Assembly: GCF_947499215.1 (NCBI RefSeq)
Contig: NZ_CANMNI010000003.1
Span: 496,001-560,000 of the forward strand
Direction of reading: 5' to 3'
DNA from: an uncultured Pontibacter sp.
GTDB lineage: Bacteria; Bacteroidota; Bacteroidia; Cytophagales; Hymenobacteraceae
Length of the DNA: 64,000 nt
Positions 18,019 through 28,140 of this stretch are shown here, one piece after another. The notes beneath the pieces were generated by a model that made no database searches, was not told where the DNA came from, and saw only the letters and a program-made list of their open reading frames with translations. A program made the translations under genes and the position numbers. Numbering within the stretch: position 1 is the first letter of the stretch; each line of letters starts with the position of its first letter.

Positions 18019-18822
18019 CTACTGCCAGTCTGTTGTGTTCTGGTGCTGGAATATAGCGGAAAGGGAGCTGCGGGGAGCCAAGTCCAGAAAAGGGTAAGTG
18101 ACCTTAGAAAGGTATAGACCCTGCGGATAAGCCGGTGTCAGGGCTTTGGGAGCGTTCTCAGCAGCCAAGTAGCTTTCAAATTCGCTCAAGCTGAGGGAGC
18201 CGGTACCCACCAGCAGCAGTTTGCCGACAATGATCCGGATCATCCTGCTCAGGAAGCGGTTTGCCGAGATCTGGAAGCGCAGCCTGTCACCCGTGCTATC
18301 GGCAAACCAACTGGCTTCGGATATGCGGCAGATCGTACTGTCCTGCTCATCCGGTGTGATACAGAAGGACCTGTAATCTTGGTAAAGCGGGAGCAGGGCA
18401 GCGGCTGTTTTCATCGCATCCAAGTTCAGATCCCGCACAAGGTATAAGGCGCTGGCATTGCTCAGGAAAGGGTCTTTGTAGGTATGGATGAAGTAGTCGT
18501 AACTTCTCTTGATGGCATCAAATCGGGCATGGGGCAGGCCTTCCATCGGGATAATGTCGAAAATGGCAATATCCGGGGGCAGCACTTTGTTGAGTCGGAA
18601 AAGCATGTCGAATTCCCAAGGCTGCGCGACGTCCAAGTGAAAGAAAAACTGGCTGGCATGCACACCGGCATCTGTCCGTCCGCAACCCACGATGGCGACC
18701 GGCATTTTCAGTATTCTGCTCAGACAAGCCTCAATCGTTTCCTGCACATTTACGCCATAGGGGTGCCGCTGCCAGCCTTTGTAATTGGTCCCCTTGTAGC
18801 CGATGTGAAAGAAGTAGCGCAA
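18019..18822 (-). CDS. truA: tRNA pseudouridine synthase A
   Basis: A 267-residue protein of the usual TruA length. It converts uridines 38-40 of the tRNA anticodon arm to pseudouridine. The catalytic Asp is residue 51 in GCGRTDAGVHA. RFDAIKRSYDYFIHT, FLSRMIRIIVGKLLLVG and GLYLSKV are further family hallmarks. The start is a TTG at 18820-18822, which places the conserved RYFFHIGYKGT at the N-terminus; no ATG fits. Confidence 0.93.
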   Translation of the reverse strand: MRYFFHIGYKGTNYKGWQRHPYGVNVQETIEACLSRILKMPVAIVGCGRTDAGVHASQFFFHLDVAQPWEFDMLFRLNKVLPPDIAIFDIIPMEGLPHARFDAIKRSYDYFIHTYKDPFLSNASALYLVRDLNLDAMKTAAALLPLYQDYRSFCITPDEQDSTICRISEASWFADSTGDRLRFQISANRFLSRMIRIIVGKLLLVGTGSLSLSEFESYLAAENAPKALTPAYPQGLYLSKVTYPFLDLAPRSSLSAIFQHQNTTDWQ

Positions 18823-18843
18823 ACTGCTAGTTTTTATAATGAC

Positions 18844-19197
18844 CTAGGCCGCCAATTCAGACCCCGGAAACAGAACATTGTAATCAAACATAGCATCAGG
18901 TGCCTCTTTAGTTATTTCAGGTAAAAGAGAAATAGGCAGACATGGGCAAAGCATGATTATTTTGGCAGGATGATGTGTCTGCAAGTACCGCAACATAAAT
19001 CTAAAAATAAAATAATCTTCTTCAGACTGCATAGCTACTCCAAGGCCCATACGGTAATCCAATATTTTTATAAAGCCTTCTGTATCGTTGTAGAGTATAA
19101 ATTCATACACATTATAGAAAAACTTTGTAGCCATCCTGGTATCAATTACACAATCCAATACATCGAATACCGCATTCACTTTATTTTTCATAAGCAT
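18844..19197 (-). CDS. Hypothetical protein
   Basis: A 117-residue protein with a helical N-terminal part (MATKFFYNVYEFILYND) and a Cys-Pro-Cys-Pro-containing hydrophobic segment (IIMLCPCLPISLLPEI). Either of two ATGs, at 19197 or 19191, could start it. It lies 21 bases upstream of truA on the same strand and may be cotranscribed. I recognise no family. Confidence 0.5.
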   Translation of the reverse strand: MLMKNKVNAVFDVLDCVIDTRMATKFFYNVYEFILYNDTEGFIKILDYRMGLGVAMQSEEDYFIFRFMLRYLQTHHPAKIIMLCPCLPISLLPEITKEAPDAMFDYNVLFPGSELAA

Positions 19198-19544
19198 ATC
19201 TGTAAATCAAGCTACAACAATCACTTTTGATTTAAGAAAGATAAGACTTAAAAAGGCAGTAAAATAGTATATAGAGATTTTTTGGAGTATATGTTTTGGC
19301 TATATAGTGTAGGTAAGTGATTGAAAACTAAAAGGGTATCTACTTTTGATCACTTAGGTATAGACGCATGAAATACAGCGCTCCAAGGCAGCAATACTTA
19401 TTAAGGTATAGCTGTTTTAAATTGACTAAATTTCGGGCTGATTAAAGGGCAGACGACACGAATTAGGTATAGTTCACCGCATGTCTCCGCTTATAACCGA
19501 AACTTTAAGCCTAATCTTACAAAGAATATTTCCATCTCAGATAC
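19198..19544. other. Intergenic region with three AGGTATAG words
   Basis: About 347 bases between divergent genes with no recognisable gene. The octamer AGGTATAG occurs three times within about 115 bases (near 19355, 19405 and 19465). These are part of the window-wide GGTATA excess. The region should also carry the promoter of the ABC transporter gene. Confidence 0.5.
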
Positions 19545-21293
19545 ATGTCTAAATCTAAAAAGCTCCACAACGTCACCATAGCCGAAGTATTCAAGACCAT
19601 CATCTGGCCGCGGAGAAAGTACTTAACTATCGGGCTGGTCCTGATCGTTATCAGCCGACTGGCCGGACTGGTGTTACCGGGGGCGAGCAAGTTTCTGATT
19701 GACGATGTGATTCCGAACGGCGACAGCACTATGCTCAAATGGCTGATCGGGGCGGTGGTCGTGGCTATTACCATCCAATCCGTTACTTCGTTTGCGCTCA
19801 CGCAGATTCTGAGCGTAGAGGCACAGCACCTCATCTCGCAGTTACGGGCCAAGGTGCAGCGGCACATCATTCAACTGCCCATCCGCTTTTTCGACAATAC
19901 CAAAACAGGCGAACTGGTGTCGCGCATCATGACGGACGTGGAGGGTGTGCGGAACCTCGTGGGTACCGGCTTTGCCCAAATGATAGGCGGGGTGCTGACC
20001 GCCCTGATCAGCCTCGGGCTGCTCATTTACATCAGCCCCCTGATGACGGGCTTTGCCTTGATTCCGGTGATCATTTTCGGATTCATTTCCCTGAAGGCCT
20101 TCGGCGCGATCAGGCCTATTTTCCGGGAGCGTGGGGTAATCAATGCCGAAGTGACGGGCCGCCTGACCGAGACACTGGGAGGGGTGCGCGTAATCAAAGG
20201 CTTCAATGCTGAAGAGCAGGAAATCAGGACGTTTGAGGATGGCGTGACGCGGCTGTTCCTGAACGTAAAAAAGAGCCTTGTGACCACCAGCATGGTGACG
20301 AGTGCGGCCACACTGCTGCTGGGTCTGGCGTCGGCGGGCATCATGGGCATTGGCGGCTACCTGATTATGAAGGGCGAGCTGACCTTCGGCGATTTTCTGG
20401 CCTTTACGCTATACCTTGGTTTCATGATCGCGCCCATTTTGCAGATGAGCAACATCGGGAGCCAGTTTACCGAGGCCTTCGCCGGCCTCGACCGCACACA
20501 AGAAATTCTGAACACACCTCTCGAAAACGCCACCGGTGACCGCACCCTCGAACTCGACCACATTAGTGGCGACATTGTGTTCGATCGTGTGGCCTTTGCC
20601 TATGAAACGGGGAAGGACGTGGTGAAGGAGATCAGCTTTAAAGCACCTGCCGGTAGCGTGACGGCCTTGGTAGGCACCTCCGGCTCCGGCAAAACCACCA
20701 TTGCCGGACTGGCTGCTTCTTTCCTTAACCCCGACAGTGGCACTATTACCGTAGACGGTCACGACTTGCAAAGCATTAGTCTGCAGAGCTACCGTAGCCA
20801 GCTGGGCGTCGTGCTGCAGGACGATTTTCTGTTTGAAGGCACGATTCGCCAGAACATCCTTTTCCCACGTCCCAATGCCACCGAGACGCAGCTGATGCAG
20901 GCCGTGCAGGCGGCCCACGTGCAGGAGTTTACCGACCGCTTCCCGGATGGGCTCAATACGCTGATCGGGGAACGTGGCGTGAAGCTTTCGGGTGGACAGC
21001 GGCAGCGCATCGCCATCGCACGGGCCATACTCGCCGACCCGCGCATTCTGATACTTGACGAAGCTACTTCCAACCTCGATACAGAAAGTGAGAGCCTGAT
21101 ACAGGCCAGTCTCAAAACCTTGATGCAGGGCCGCACCACCTTTGTGATCGCCCACCGCCTCAGCACCATCCGCCAAGCAGACCAGATTTTGGTGATCGAA
21201 CAGGGTCACATCACGGAACAAGGCCGACACGAGGAGCTTTTGGAAAAGAAAGGAAGGTATTACCAGCTGTATACCTATCAGGCGAGAATCTAA
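19545..21293 (+). CDS. ABC exporter, fused permease and ATPase (MsbA-like)
   Basis: A 582-residue half-transporter that should act as a homodimer. Residues 25-320 hold six membrane helices with the coupling text RFFDNTKTGELVSRIMTDVE. The ATPase part has Walker A GTSGSGKTT near residue 377, the Q-loop GVVLQDDFLFEGTIRQN, signature LSGGQRQR near residue 480, Walker B ILILDEATS near residue 501 and the H-loop AHRLSTI. All catalytic elements are intact. Lipid or peptide export is likely, but the substrate cannot be read. Confidence 0.92.
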   Translation: MSKSKKLHNVTIAEVFKTIIWPRRKYLTIGLVLIVISRLAGLVLPGASKFLIDDVIPNGDSTMLKWLIGAVVVAITIQSVTSFALTQILSVEAQHLISQLRAKVQRHIIQLPIRFFDNTKTGELVSRIMTDVEGVRNLVGTGFAQMIGGVLTALISLGLLIYISPLMTGFALIPVIIFGFISLKAFGAIRPIFRERGVINAEVTGRLTETLGGVRVIKGFNAEEQEIRTFEDGVTRLFLNVKKSLVTTSMVTSAATLLLGLASAGIMGIGGYLIMKGELTFGDFLAFTLYLGFMIAPILQMSNIGSQFTEAFAGLDRTQEILNTPLENATGDRTLELDHISGDIVFDRVAFAYETGKDVVKEISFKAPAGSVTALVGTSGSGKTTIAGLAASFLNPDSGTITVDGHDLQSISLQSYRSQLGVVLQDDFLFEGTIRQNILFPRPNATETQLMQAVQAAHVQEFTDRFPDGLNTLIGERGVKLSGGQRQRIAIARAILADPRILILDEATSNLDTESESLIQASLKTLMQGRTTFVIAHRLSTIRQADQILVIEQGHITEQGRHEELLEKKGRYYQLYTYQARI

Positions 21294-21308
21294 GGGTAGT
21301 TGCTCAGG

Positions 21309-21363
21309 TGTAGAACAGTACGAGCTGCAAGCTCTAGCCAGTAGCTCGTACTTTAATTCTACA
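21309..21363. repeat. Hairpin related to the dispersed GCTCGTACTG repeat
   Basis: AGTACGAGCT (21317-21326) pairs with AGCTCGTACT (21343-21352), flanked by GTAGAA and TTCTAC. The core matches the arms of the longer hairpins at 28.1 and 32.5 kb. It sits between convergent genes and may also terminate transcription. Confidence 0.6.
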
Positions 21364-21387
21364 TCAAGATCTTCTTTATCAACTCTT

Positions 21388-22194
21388 TCAGTCCGGTTCA
21401 GTTTCCTCTTGCTCGCCGAGCAGTTGCTGCATACTGGCCTGATTCACTTTTATGGTTCCCCGTACTGGCCTGTCGAGGTCGATGACGATAAAGACAACCA
21501 AGCATATCAGGAAAGTCATGACCAAGGCTGGGAGCGTTGATCTTTTTTTACCTAGCCCAGCTGCATAGCCCATCAAGGCCCCGGTCATAATGAAAATGAT
21601 GAACAGCAGAAACAGAATCACCTCGGGTACGTGCAGTGCCAGCAGGGCATTGCGCTTACCGTAGGCGTCTATCATATTGTTGAGCGCGCTTATGAAGTAG
21701 CCGGTGGTGACAGACCTCGAATCAATGCGGGCGGCTTTCACCGCATTCACCCAAATCTCGGTGTGCAGTTTCTTTGTTGCTTTGTTCAGTTCCTCCTGCT
21801 TGGTTACCAGCGCCTCCATGGTATTGTCTACCTGTAGCCTGAGTACAATGTATTGCTGCAGCTGCGCATAGGTAAGCGAATCGTAAGGAGCCGGGAGCAG
21901 GTTAGTGCGTAACAAGGCTGTGCCAATGGTGTTCGCCTCAATGATGACGGCCTCGCTGCGGTTGTTATAGCGTTGCACCGCCATGTTGAACGTAAACCCG
22001 AGTATGAGCGCCAGCAAACCCAGCATACCGGCCTGAATCGTGTTGGTTTGCGTCTTCACGTCCGAATCTGTTTTGGACTGGTAGTAATGGCCCAAGCGGT
22101 AGCCTACCTCGTTTGCCACCAAAATCAGGGCAAACAAAATAGAGACGATGACAATGCTATCCAAGTCATACATGATTTCTCTTGAAAAGGCCAT
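21388..22194 (-). CDS. DUF4239 (bestrophin-like) membrane protein
   Basis: A 268-residue protein with helices near residues 12-30, 50-70, 190-212 and 218-238. GMLGLLALILGFTFNMAVQRYNNR followed by EANTIGTALLRTNLL is the DUF4239 hallmark, and the two C-terminal helices with LDRPVRG complete the family pattern. This family is distantly related to bestrophin-type channels; the activity is not established. A second ATG lies seven codons downstream. Confidence 0.85.
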   Translation of the reverse strand: MAFSREIMYDLDSIVIVSILFALILVANEVGYRLGHYYQSKTDSDVKTQTNTIQAGMLGLLALILGFTFNMAVQRYNNRSEAVIIEANTIGTALLRTNLLPAPYDSLTYAQLQQYIVLRLQVDNTMEALVTKQEELNKATKKLHTEIWVNAVKAARIDSRSVTTGYFISALNNMIDAYGKRNALLALHVPEVILFLLFIIFIMTGALMGYAAGLGKKRSTLPALVMTFLICLVVFIVIDLDRPVRGTIKVNQASMQQLLGEQEETEPD

Positions 22195-22381
22195 TCTACA
22201 ACATATACTAAGATGTACAAATCAAAGCAGTCCCAATTGCAACGATGGTGTATACGCAATTTTTAATGTTTAGAGTAAAAGGGTAGCCTTGTAGGGTATG
22301 TCCGCTGAAATAGCCCGCCACCTGTATTTATGAAATTTTACTTAAATTGGTGAATCGTTTTCTTCTTAATCGAACCAAACC

Positions 22382-24586
22382 ATGAGACACCTCTTGAGGT
22401 CCCAAACACTCCTGCTGTTTTTATTTGTATACCTATCCTCCTGCGCCATACAGGGTAAAACCGACTCTACCACAGAGGTGGCGAAGTGGGAGGAACAGGC
22501 TTCTCGCGTGACCATCATGCGCGATGATTTTGGCGTGCCGCACATCTATGGTAAGACTGATGCCGATGCTGTTTTCGGACTCTTGTATGCCCAGTGCGAA
22601 GACGATTTTAACCGGGTGGAGCGCAACTACCTGTGGGCCATTGGCCGACTGGCCGAGGTGGAAGGCGAGGAGATGCTCTACAGCGACCTGCGCGCCCGTC
22701 TGTACATGACCGAGGAAGAAGCGAAGGCTGAGTACGAGCGCAGTCCGGAGTGGTTGAAGCAGCTTTGCCAAGGCTTTGCAGACGGCATCAACTATTACCT
22801 GCACACGCACCCGGAAGTGAAGCCGAAGCTGCTCACGCGCTTTGAGCCTTGGATGCCGATGTACTTCAGCGAGGGCTCTATTGGCGGCGACATCGAGAGT
22901 GTTTCCACAAAAGGAATAAAGGCATTTTACGAAGAAGACAGATCGCTGGGGCTGAACAGCCACGGCCACGGACTGGTGCAGCCTGCCTTACTGGAAGAAC
23001 CGAAGGGCTCCAACGGCTTTGCCATCTCGGGCAAGCACACGGCCTCTGGCGATGCCATGCTATTGATCAACCCGCATACCTCTTTCTTTTTTCGGGGTGA
23101 GGTGCACGCGGTCAGCGAGGAGGGACTGAACGCCTACGGCGCCGTTACCTGGGGGCAGTTCTTCATTTACCAAGGCTTCAACGAGAAGACCGGCTGGATG
23201 CACACTTCTGCCTATGCCGATGTGATTGATGAGTTTGAAGAGACCATTGTGAGACAGGATGGCAAGCTGTTCTACCAGTACGGCGAGGAGCTGCGCCCGG
23301 TGGCGACGGAAAAGGTGAGCTTAGCTTATAAAGACGGCGATGAATTGAAGCAGAAAAGCTTCACGACCTACCGCACCCACCACGGACCTATCACGCATAT
23401 GAACGGTGACAAGTGGGTGGCCACAGCCCTGATGTGGAAGCCGGTCGATGCCCTGATCCAGTCCTATACCCGAACCAAGAAAAGCAACCTGAAGGAGTTT
23501 GACGAGATGATGCAGATGCGCACCAACTCCTCTAACTCCACCGTGTACGCCGATGCCGACGGCAACATTGCCTATTACCATGGCAACTTCTTCCCGAAGC
23601 GCGACATCTCCTTCGACTACTCCAAACCCGTGGACGGCAGCAACCCGAAAACGGATTGGAATGGTTTACATACGCTAGACGAAACGATCCGCATCATGAA
23701 CCCGCCGAATGGCTGGATACAGAACTGTAACTCAACGCCTTTCACGGCCGCCGCTGAGTACAGCCCGAAGAAAGAGGACTACCCGGTCTACATGGCGCCT
23801 TCGGCTGAGAACTTCCGGGGAGTGCATGCTATACGCCTGCTCAAAAAAGCAGAGAACCTGACACTTGACAAACTGATCGACTTGGCCTACGACCCCTACC
23901 TGCCGGGCTTTGAGGTGCTAATACCGGGACTAGTAAAGGCTTATGATGCGCAGAAGCCGAATGACCCGAAACTGAAGGCAGCCATCGAGGTGATGCGCAA
24001 CTGGGACTATGCGGTATCAAAAGAATCGGTAGCCATGTCGCTGGCGCATTTCTATGCTACTAACTTGCTGCGCGACGGCAGTGCACCAAAAGGCCATATC
24101 ATGGAGCGTTTCGACTACTATACCAACACAGCACCTGAAACAGAGCGTCTGGAGATTTTCAGTAAGACCATCGCCCAACTGGAGCAGGACTTCGGCCAGT
24201 GGAACACGCCTTGGGGAGAGATCAATCGTTTCCAGCGCCTCACCGGCGACATCAAGCAGCCTTTCAATGATGCGGCACCAAGCATTCCGATCGGTATGGC
24301 TTCTGGGAACTGGGGAGCTTTGGCATCCTACGGCTCCAACAGCTATAACACTAAGCGCTTGTACGGCACCTCCGGCAACAGCTTTGTTGCGGTGGTGGAG
24401 TTTGGCGACAAGGTAAAAGCCAAGACCATACTGGCAGGCGGCCAAAGCGGCGACCCTAGTTCCCCGCACTTCAATGATCAGGCCGCTCGCTATGCCAATG
24501 TGAACTTCAAAGACGTAGCCTACTACCGCGAAGACGTGGAGAAGAGAGCCAAATCGACCTACAAGCCGGGGGAGAAGGTGAATTGA
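22382..24586 (+). CDS. Penicillin-acylase family Ntn hydrolase
   Basis: A 734-residue secreted amidohydrolase with a lipoprotein-like signal (YLSSCAIQ). The propeptide includes RDDFGVPHIYGKTDADA. Self-cleavage is expected before Ser210 in KGSNGFAISG, giving the N-terminal nucleophile Ser. INPHTSFFFRGEVH and later GQSGDPSSPHFNDQ are conserved in the family and form the beta subunit active site. Members cleave acyl groups from beta-lactams, acyl-homoserine lactones or N-acyl amino acids; which one is unknown. Confidence 0.9.
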   Translation: MRHLLRSQTLLLFLFVYLSSCAIQGKTDSTTEVAKWEEQASRVTIMRDDFGVPHIYGKTDADAVFGLLYAQCEDDFNRVERNYLWAIGRLAEVEGEEMLYSDLRARLYMTEEEAKAEYERSPEWLKQLCQGFADGINYYLHTHPEVKPKLLTRFEPWMPMYFSEGSIGGDIESVSTKGIKAFYEEDRSLGLNSHGHGLVQPALLEEPKGSNGFAISGKHTASGDAMLLINPHTSFFFRGEVHAVSEEGLNAYGAVTWGQFFIYQGFNEKTGWMHTSAYADVIDEFEETIVRQDGKLFYQYGEELRPVATEKVSLAYKDGDELKQKSFTTYRTHHGPITHMNGDKWVATALMWKPVDALIQSYTRTKKSNLKEFDEMMQMRTNSSNSTVYADADGNIAYYHGNFFPKRDISFDYSKPVDGSNPKTDWNGLHTLDETIRIMNPPNGWIQNCNSTPFTAAAEYSPKKEDYPVYMAPSAENFRGVHAIRLLKKAENLTLDKLIDLAYDPYLPGFEVLIPGLVKAYDAQKPNDPKLKAAIEVMRNWDYAVSKESVAMSLAHFYATNLLRDGSAPKGHIMERFDYYTNTAPETERLEIFSKTIAQLEQDFGQWNTPWGEINRFQRLTGDIKQPFNDAAPSIPIGMASGNWGALASYGSNSYNTKRLYGTSGNSFVAVVEFGDKVKAKTILAGGQSGDPSSPHFNDQAARYANVNFKDVAYYREDVEKRAKSTYKPGEKVN

Positions 24587-24610
24587 TAAAAACGCAATTA
24601 GATCAGAATA

Positions 24611-24644
24611 AAAAAGGTCCGGGCTGTAAAGTCCGGACCTTTTT
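24611..24644 (+). terminator. Terminator after the acylase gene
   Basis: AAAAAGGTCCGG (24611-24622) pairs with CCGGACCTTTTT (24633-24644) around a ten-base loop. Confidence 0.92.
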
Positions 24645-24848
24645 GTCTGTTACTGCACCGCTAGCTTGCAATTCATGGTGTTACGCATGCTCGATGTATA
24701 ACTAAGATAAAATTACTGATCTAACTTCAGTTATCCTTTCTATTTAAATAATCGTAATAAATATTTTTATAGTCATAATTTATAAAGCTTCTCTTTTACT
24801 CGAAAACTTGCTGCCTACGGATGATAAAAAATTACAAATAATGAAATC

Positions 24849-26678
24849 ATGAACACGAAATGGCGTACGCTGTCCCTGTTAGCCGCTTCCTTACCCGGCT
24901 TTCTACTATTTACCAGCTTTTTGGACAAAGAGGACAACCGGATGGAAGAAGTTCTACCCTACAGCAGCATCCCCATTTGTGGGGGAGGGAGCTCTGATAA
25001 GCTCAACACACACGGTGCACACCTCAATTGCCATTCACCCGTCACCTCCTATGTAGACCTGCTCCCGCCACCAGAGTTGATGGAGGGCATCGGCAGCAGC
25101 CATATCCCGATCACCTCAAAGTCCGAAACAGCACAGCAGTACTTCGATCAGGGACTTTCCATGCTGCACAATTTCTGGGATTTCGAGGCTTATCGCGCCT
25201 TTAAGCATGCGGCTAGCCTTGATAGCACTGCCGCCATGCCGTACTGGGGTATTGCCATGTCCCTGAACTTCAGTTCTAATCGTGAGAAAGATTACAAGGC
25301 GGCCATCGCCAAAGCCAAGAAGTTAAGCGACAAAGCCACCGAAAGAGAAAAACTCTACATCAGGGCACTGGCCGCCTATGACTCCTTAGGCAATGAAAAA
25401 GGCGTGGAAGCCTTCAAGTCCGGAATGGAGAAACTGATTTATCGCTACCCCGACGATGTGGAGGCGCAATTGGTGCTCTGGCTAAACGGTCTGTCACGTG
25501 GCTATACACCGGATATGGCCCCCAAGCAGGACGCGCTGTATGCGCAGTGGATGCTGGAGAAGCTGATGAAGACACATCCGGATCATCCGGGGGTGCATCA
25601 CTACTACATCCATCAGATGGAAAACTGCTGCCCCGACAAAGCCATCGAAAGCGCCGACCGCCTAGCGGCTCTTACTCCCAATTCAGGGCACATGGTGCAC
25701 ATGCCGGGCCATATTTACTACCGAATCGGCGACTATGAAAAATCACGCGCCTCCTTTATCGCCTCCATGAAAGTGGATTCGGCCTACATGGCCTCGCAGC
25801 AGATACAGCAGTTGGACAACTGGAACTACATGCACAACCTCCACTACCTAGTAGCTAACTGCACAGAGGAGGGGCGCTACAAAGAGGCCAATTACTGGCA
25901 TCAGCGGTTGGAGAACATTCCTCCGCCTGTCGATACCCTGAAAGACCGCCTGCAAGACCATCGGCGCATGATCTTTCGGCGGGTGGTGTTTTACGGGGCA
26001 GACCTAGATCTGCGCTTCGGCAACTGGAACAAAGTGGCGGAGCGATACAGCAAACTTGCTGACGAGGATTCTATTTTTGCCGCCCTCGGGTATAGCAAAA
26101 CCTACAAGAATGCGCTGGTGCTGTATGCAAAAGGGATGGATGCCATCGAGCGGAAGAAACTGGACCTAGCCGCACAACATGCCGATGCCCTTGATGCCAT
26201 GCTCTGGCGTGCCAACAAGCAGGAGAATGTTTCGCTGAGCCCCTATTTCGAGAACCGTTTTAACGCGCAGTCCTTAGAGCTCCGTGGCAATCTGCTGGCT
26301 GCCAAAGGGGATTCGAAGAAAGCTATAACGCTGCTCAAGCAGGCTCAAAAGCTGGAACGGCAACTGGGCTATCGGGAGCCGCCCTACTATGCGCGACCAG
26401 TGGCTGAAAGTCTGGCAAACGCCTACTTGCTGGCCAAAGAGTATGACCGGGCCCTCGAAACCTACGAAGCCATGCTGCAAGCCAGACCCAAGAGCGGCTT
26501 TGCTTATTACGGAATGGCGCGAACCCACGAATTGGCTGGAAACAAGGAAAAGGCAAGCCAATATTATACCTTGTTCCGAGAGGCTTGGCGCGATGCTGAC
26601 AAAGACTTGCCACAAGTCAGAAAAGCAGAGGCATGGCTTAAAAAAGCACCACGTGTAGCGGCACGGAGCACGAAGTAA
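24849..26678 (+). CDS. Secreted TPR-repeat protein
   Basis: A 609-residue protein with an N-terminal hydrophobic export signal. Residues 95-600 are helical repeats, including AQQYFDQGLSMLHNFWDFEAYRAF, YDRALETYEAMLQARPKSGFAYYGMART and EKASQYYTLFREAW. HHYYIHQMENCCPDKAIESADRLA and HMVHMPGHIYYRIGDYEKS are characteristic of a TPR family found widely in soil bacteria. It may bind His-coordinated metal, given the many His residues around 235-295, but no enzyme activity is known. Confidence 0.8.
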   Translation: MNTKWRTLSLLAASLPGFLLFTSFLDKEDNRMEEVLPYSSIPICGGGSSDKLNTHGAHLNCHSPVTSYVDLLPPPELMEGIGSSHIPITSKSETAQQYFDQGLSMLHNFWDFEAYRAFKHAASLDSTAAMPYWGIAMSLNFSSNREKDYKAAIAKAKKLSDKATEREKLYIRALAAYDSLGNEKGVEAFKSGMEKLIYRYPDDVEAQLVLWLNGLSRGYTPDMAPKQDALYAQWMLEKLMKTHPDHPGVHHYYIHQMENCCPDKAIESADRLAALTPNSGHMVHMPGHIYYRIGDYEKSRASFIASMKVDSAYMASQQIQQLDNWNYMHNLHYLVANCTEEGRYKEANYWHQRLENIPPPVDTLKDRLQDHRRMIFRRVVFYGADLDLRFGNWNKVAERYSKLADEDSIFAALGYSKTYKNALVLYAKGMDAIERKKLDLAAQHADALDAMLWRANKQENVSLSPYFENRFNAQSLELRGNLLAAKGDSKKAITLLKQAQKLERQLGYREPPYYARPVAESLANAYLLAKEYDRALETYEAMLQARPKSGFAYYGMARTHELAGNKEKASQYYTLFREAWRDADKDLPQVRKAEAWLKKAPRVAARSTK

Positions 26679-26699
26679 GGAGAGAAGTAGACAAGCAAT

Positions 26700-26732
26700 A
26701 AAAAAGCCCCTGCTTTCGGCAGGGGCTTTTTT
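26700..26732. terminator. Bidirectional terminator
   Basis: AGCCCCTGC (26705-26713) pairs with GCAGGGGCT (26719-26727), with an A-run before and T-run after. It separates the TPR gene from the convergent small gene. Confidence 0.92.
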
Positions 26733-26735
26733 ATT

Positions 26736-26918
26736 TTATTTAACTGGTATCATTACCGGAATCAACTCTCGCTCGAAGTACACAAGGTCGTTCTGGGCAG
26801 GGTTGCCGATGACAGTGCAGTAGTAAATACGCTTCAGGTATTGTCTGATAATTAATTTAAGATCCGGATTCACTTTTGCGAACACTTCAGATCCAATGGG
26901 GAATGTGTTTTCTAACAT
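26736..26918 (-). CDS. Small conserved-looking protein
   Basis: A 60-residue protein starting MLENTFPIGSEVFAKVNPDLKLIIRQYLKRIYYCTV and ending in an acidic, hydrophobic tail. The GSEVFAKVNP...YYC.V......LVYFERELI layout suggests a small beta-barrel fold, and similar small proteins occur in this bacterial group as far as I recall. It has a terminator directly downstream on its own strand, which supports it as a real gene. Confidence 0.65.
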   Translation of the reverse strand: MLENTFPIGSEVFAKVNPDLKLIIRQYLKRIYYCTVIGNPAQNDLVYFERELIPVMIPVK

Positions 26919-26994
26919 ACTCTAATGTACGCATTTAACCTGGATAGCAACGGGTTATTTCCATCTATTTTAAGAATGCTGCCACTGGGTCAGA

Positions 26995-28017
26995 TCAGTG
27001 GTGTTTATCCACGTCTATCATAAAACGCACCAGCCCCTCAAAGTAGGTTTGCTGGTCGTCGTAAAAGGCCATGTGGCTGCCTTCGGGGCAATGCAGGTAG
27101 CGGCCATTCGGAAACTGCGTGGCCATCCACTCCATGTGCTGCGGGTCCATGGTGTCGTGCTGGCCGCCGATGGTAAGCGTGGGCACCTGTATGTTAGGCA
27201 GGTGCTGGGAGCGGTCCCAGTTTAGCAGCGAGGCATTGCTCCGGATGCCGAACTCACTCGGTCCCTGCATCTGCACGTAGATGGTCTGGTTCATGTGGTC
27301 GAGCATGCGCAGCGCCGGGTCCGGCCACTCCTCCAGCGGCATGCGCAGGGCGTGCTTGGTATAGAAGTGCGGCAGCAGCAGCTCCATGTAGCGCGGGTTC
27401 TCAAAATCGTTGTCGGCTTCTATCTGCTTGATCTCAGTCAGCACCTCGGCCGGCATCTGCGGACCCAGCACCTCGTCGGCATATTGGTTATAAGTGGGTA
27501 CGCTCGATACCATGTTCGAGATGATCAGGCCCTTGAGGTGTTGCTGGTACTTGAGCGCGTATTCCATTGCTAGGATGCCGCCCCACGAGTGGCCCAATAG
27601 GTAGAAATTACTCTTATCCAAGTTCAGCGCCTCCCGCACCTGCTCCACTTCTTCCACGAAGCGGTCAATTTCCCAGAGGCTGGTGTCGTCGGGATTGTCG
27701 CTGTAGTGGGAGCCCAACTGGTCGTAGTAATAATACTCGATGCCAGCCTTTGGCAGGTGGCTATGGAAGCACTCAAAAGCCTCGTGCGTGCCGCCCGGTC
27801 CGCCATGCAGCAAGAGCAGCTTGATGGTCGGGTTATTGCCCACCCGTTTCGTCCAGACGTAAAACTCACCTTTCGGGGTGCTGATGGTGATCCGGCGGGC
27901 ACCGCCACTCAGCTCGTGTTCCGTGCCGGCGTAGTTGTGGTACTCTGCTACGGAGGGCGTAGAACTGCCGGAGTTTTCGGAAGGTGAGAGCTGGCGAATG
28001 GAGAGGAGTGGTTTCAT
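26995..28017 (-). CDS. Proline iminopeptidase-family hydrolase
   Basis: A 340-residue alpha/beta hydrolase of the S33 type. The oxyanion motif HGGPGG is at residues 71-76, YYDQLGSHYSDNP follows, and the nucleophile elbow GHSWGG gives Ser144. The catalytic Asp is in GGQHDTMDP and the His in EGSHMAFYDD. GTHEAF in place of GG.. and a Glu-rich cap suggest amino-acid ester or short peptide substrates with free N-terminus. It is probably cytoplasmic since no signal is seen. Confidence 0.88.
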   Translation of the reverse strand: MKPLLSIRQLSPSENSGSSTPSVAEYHNYAGTEHELSGGARRITISTPKGEFYVWTKRVGNNPTIKLLLLHGGPGGTHEAFECFHSHLPKAGIEYYYYDQLGSHYSDNPDDTSLWEIDRFVEEVEQVREALNLDKSNFYLLGHSWGGILAMEYALKYQQHLKGLIISNMVSSVPTYNQYADEVLGPQMPAEVLTEIKQIEADNDFENPRYMELLLPHFYTKHALRMPLEEWPDPALRMLDHMNQTIYVQMQGPSEFGIRSNASLLNWDRSQHLPNIQVPTLTIGGQHDTMDPQHMEWMATQFPNGRYLHCPEGSHMAFYDDQQTYFEGLVRFMIDVDKHH

Positions 28018-28140
28018 GGTTTTGGAGTTTAGGTGAGAGGAAGGTATAGTACGTTAAATATAAACAAAAATTACTTTCCGCTTATGTTCCTCATTATACT
28101 GAGCGCTGCAGCTTTTAGGCTTTAAGCAGAATATGAGTCC

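Noticed and set aside
17833..18117. Plus-strand frame between 17.8 and 18.1 kb
   Set aside because: It runs into the 3' end of truA on the other strand and has no recognisable motif or start context.
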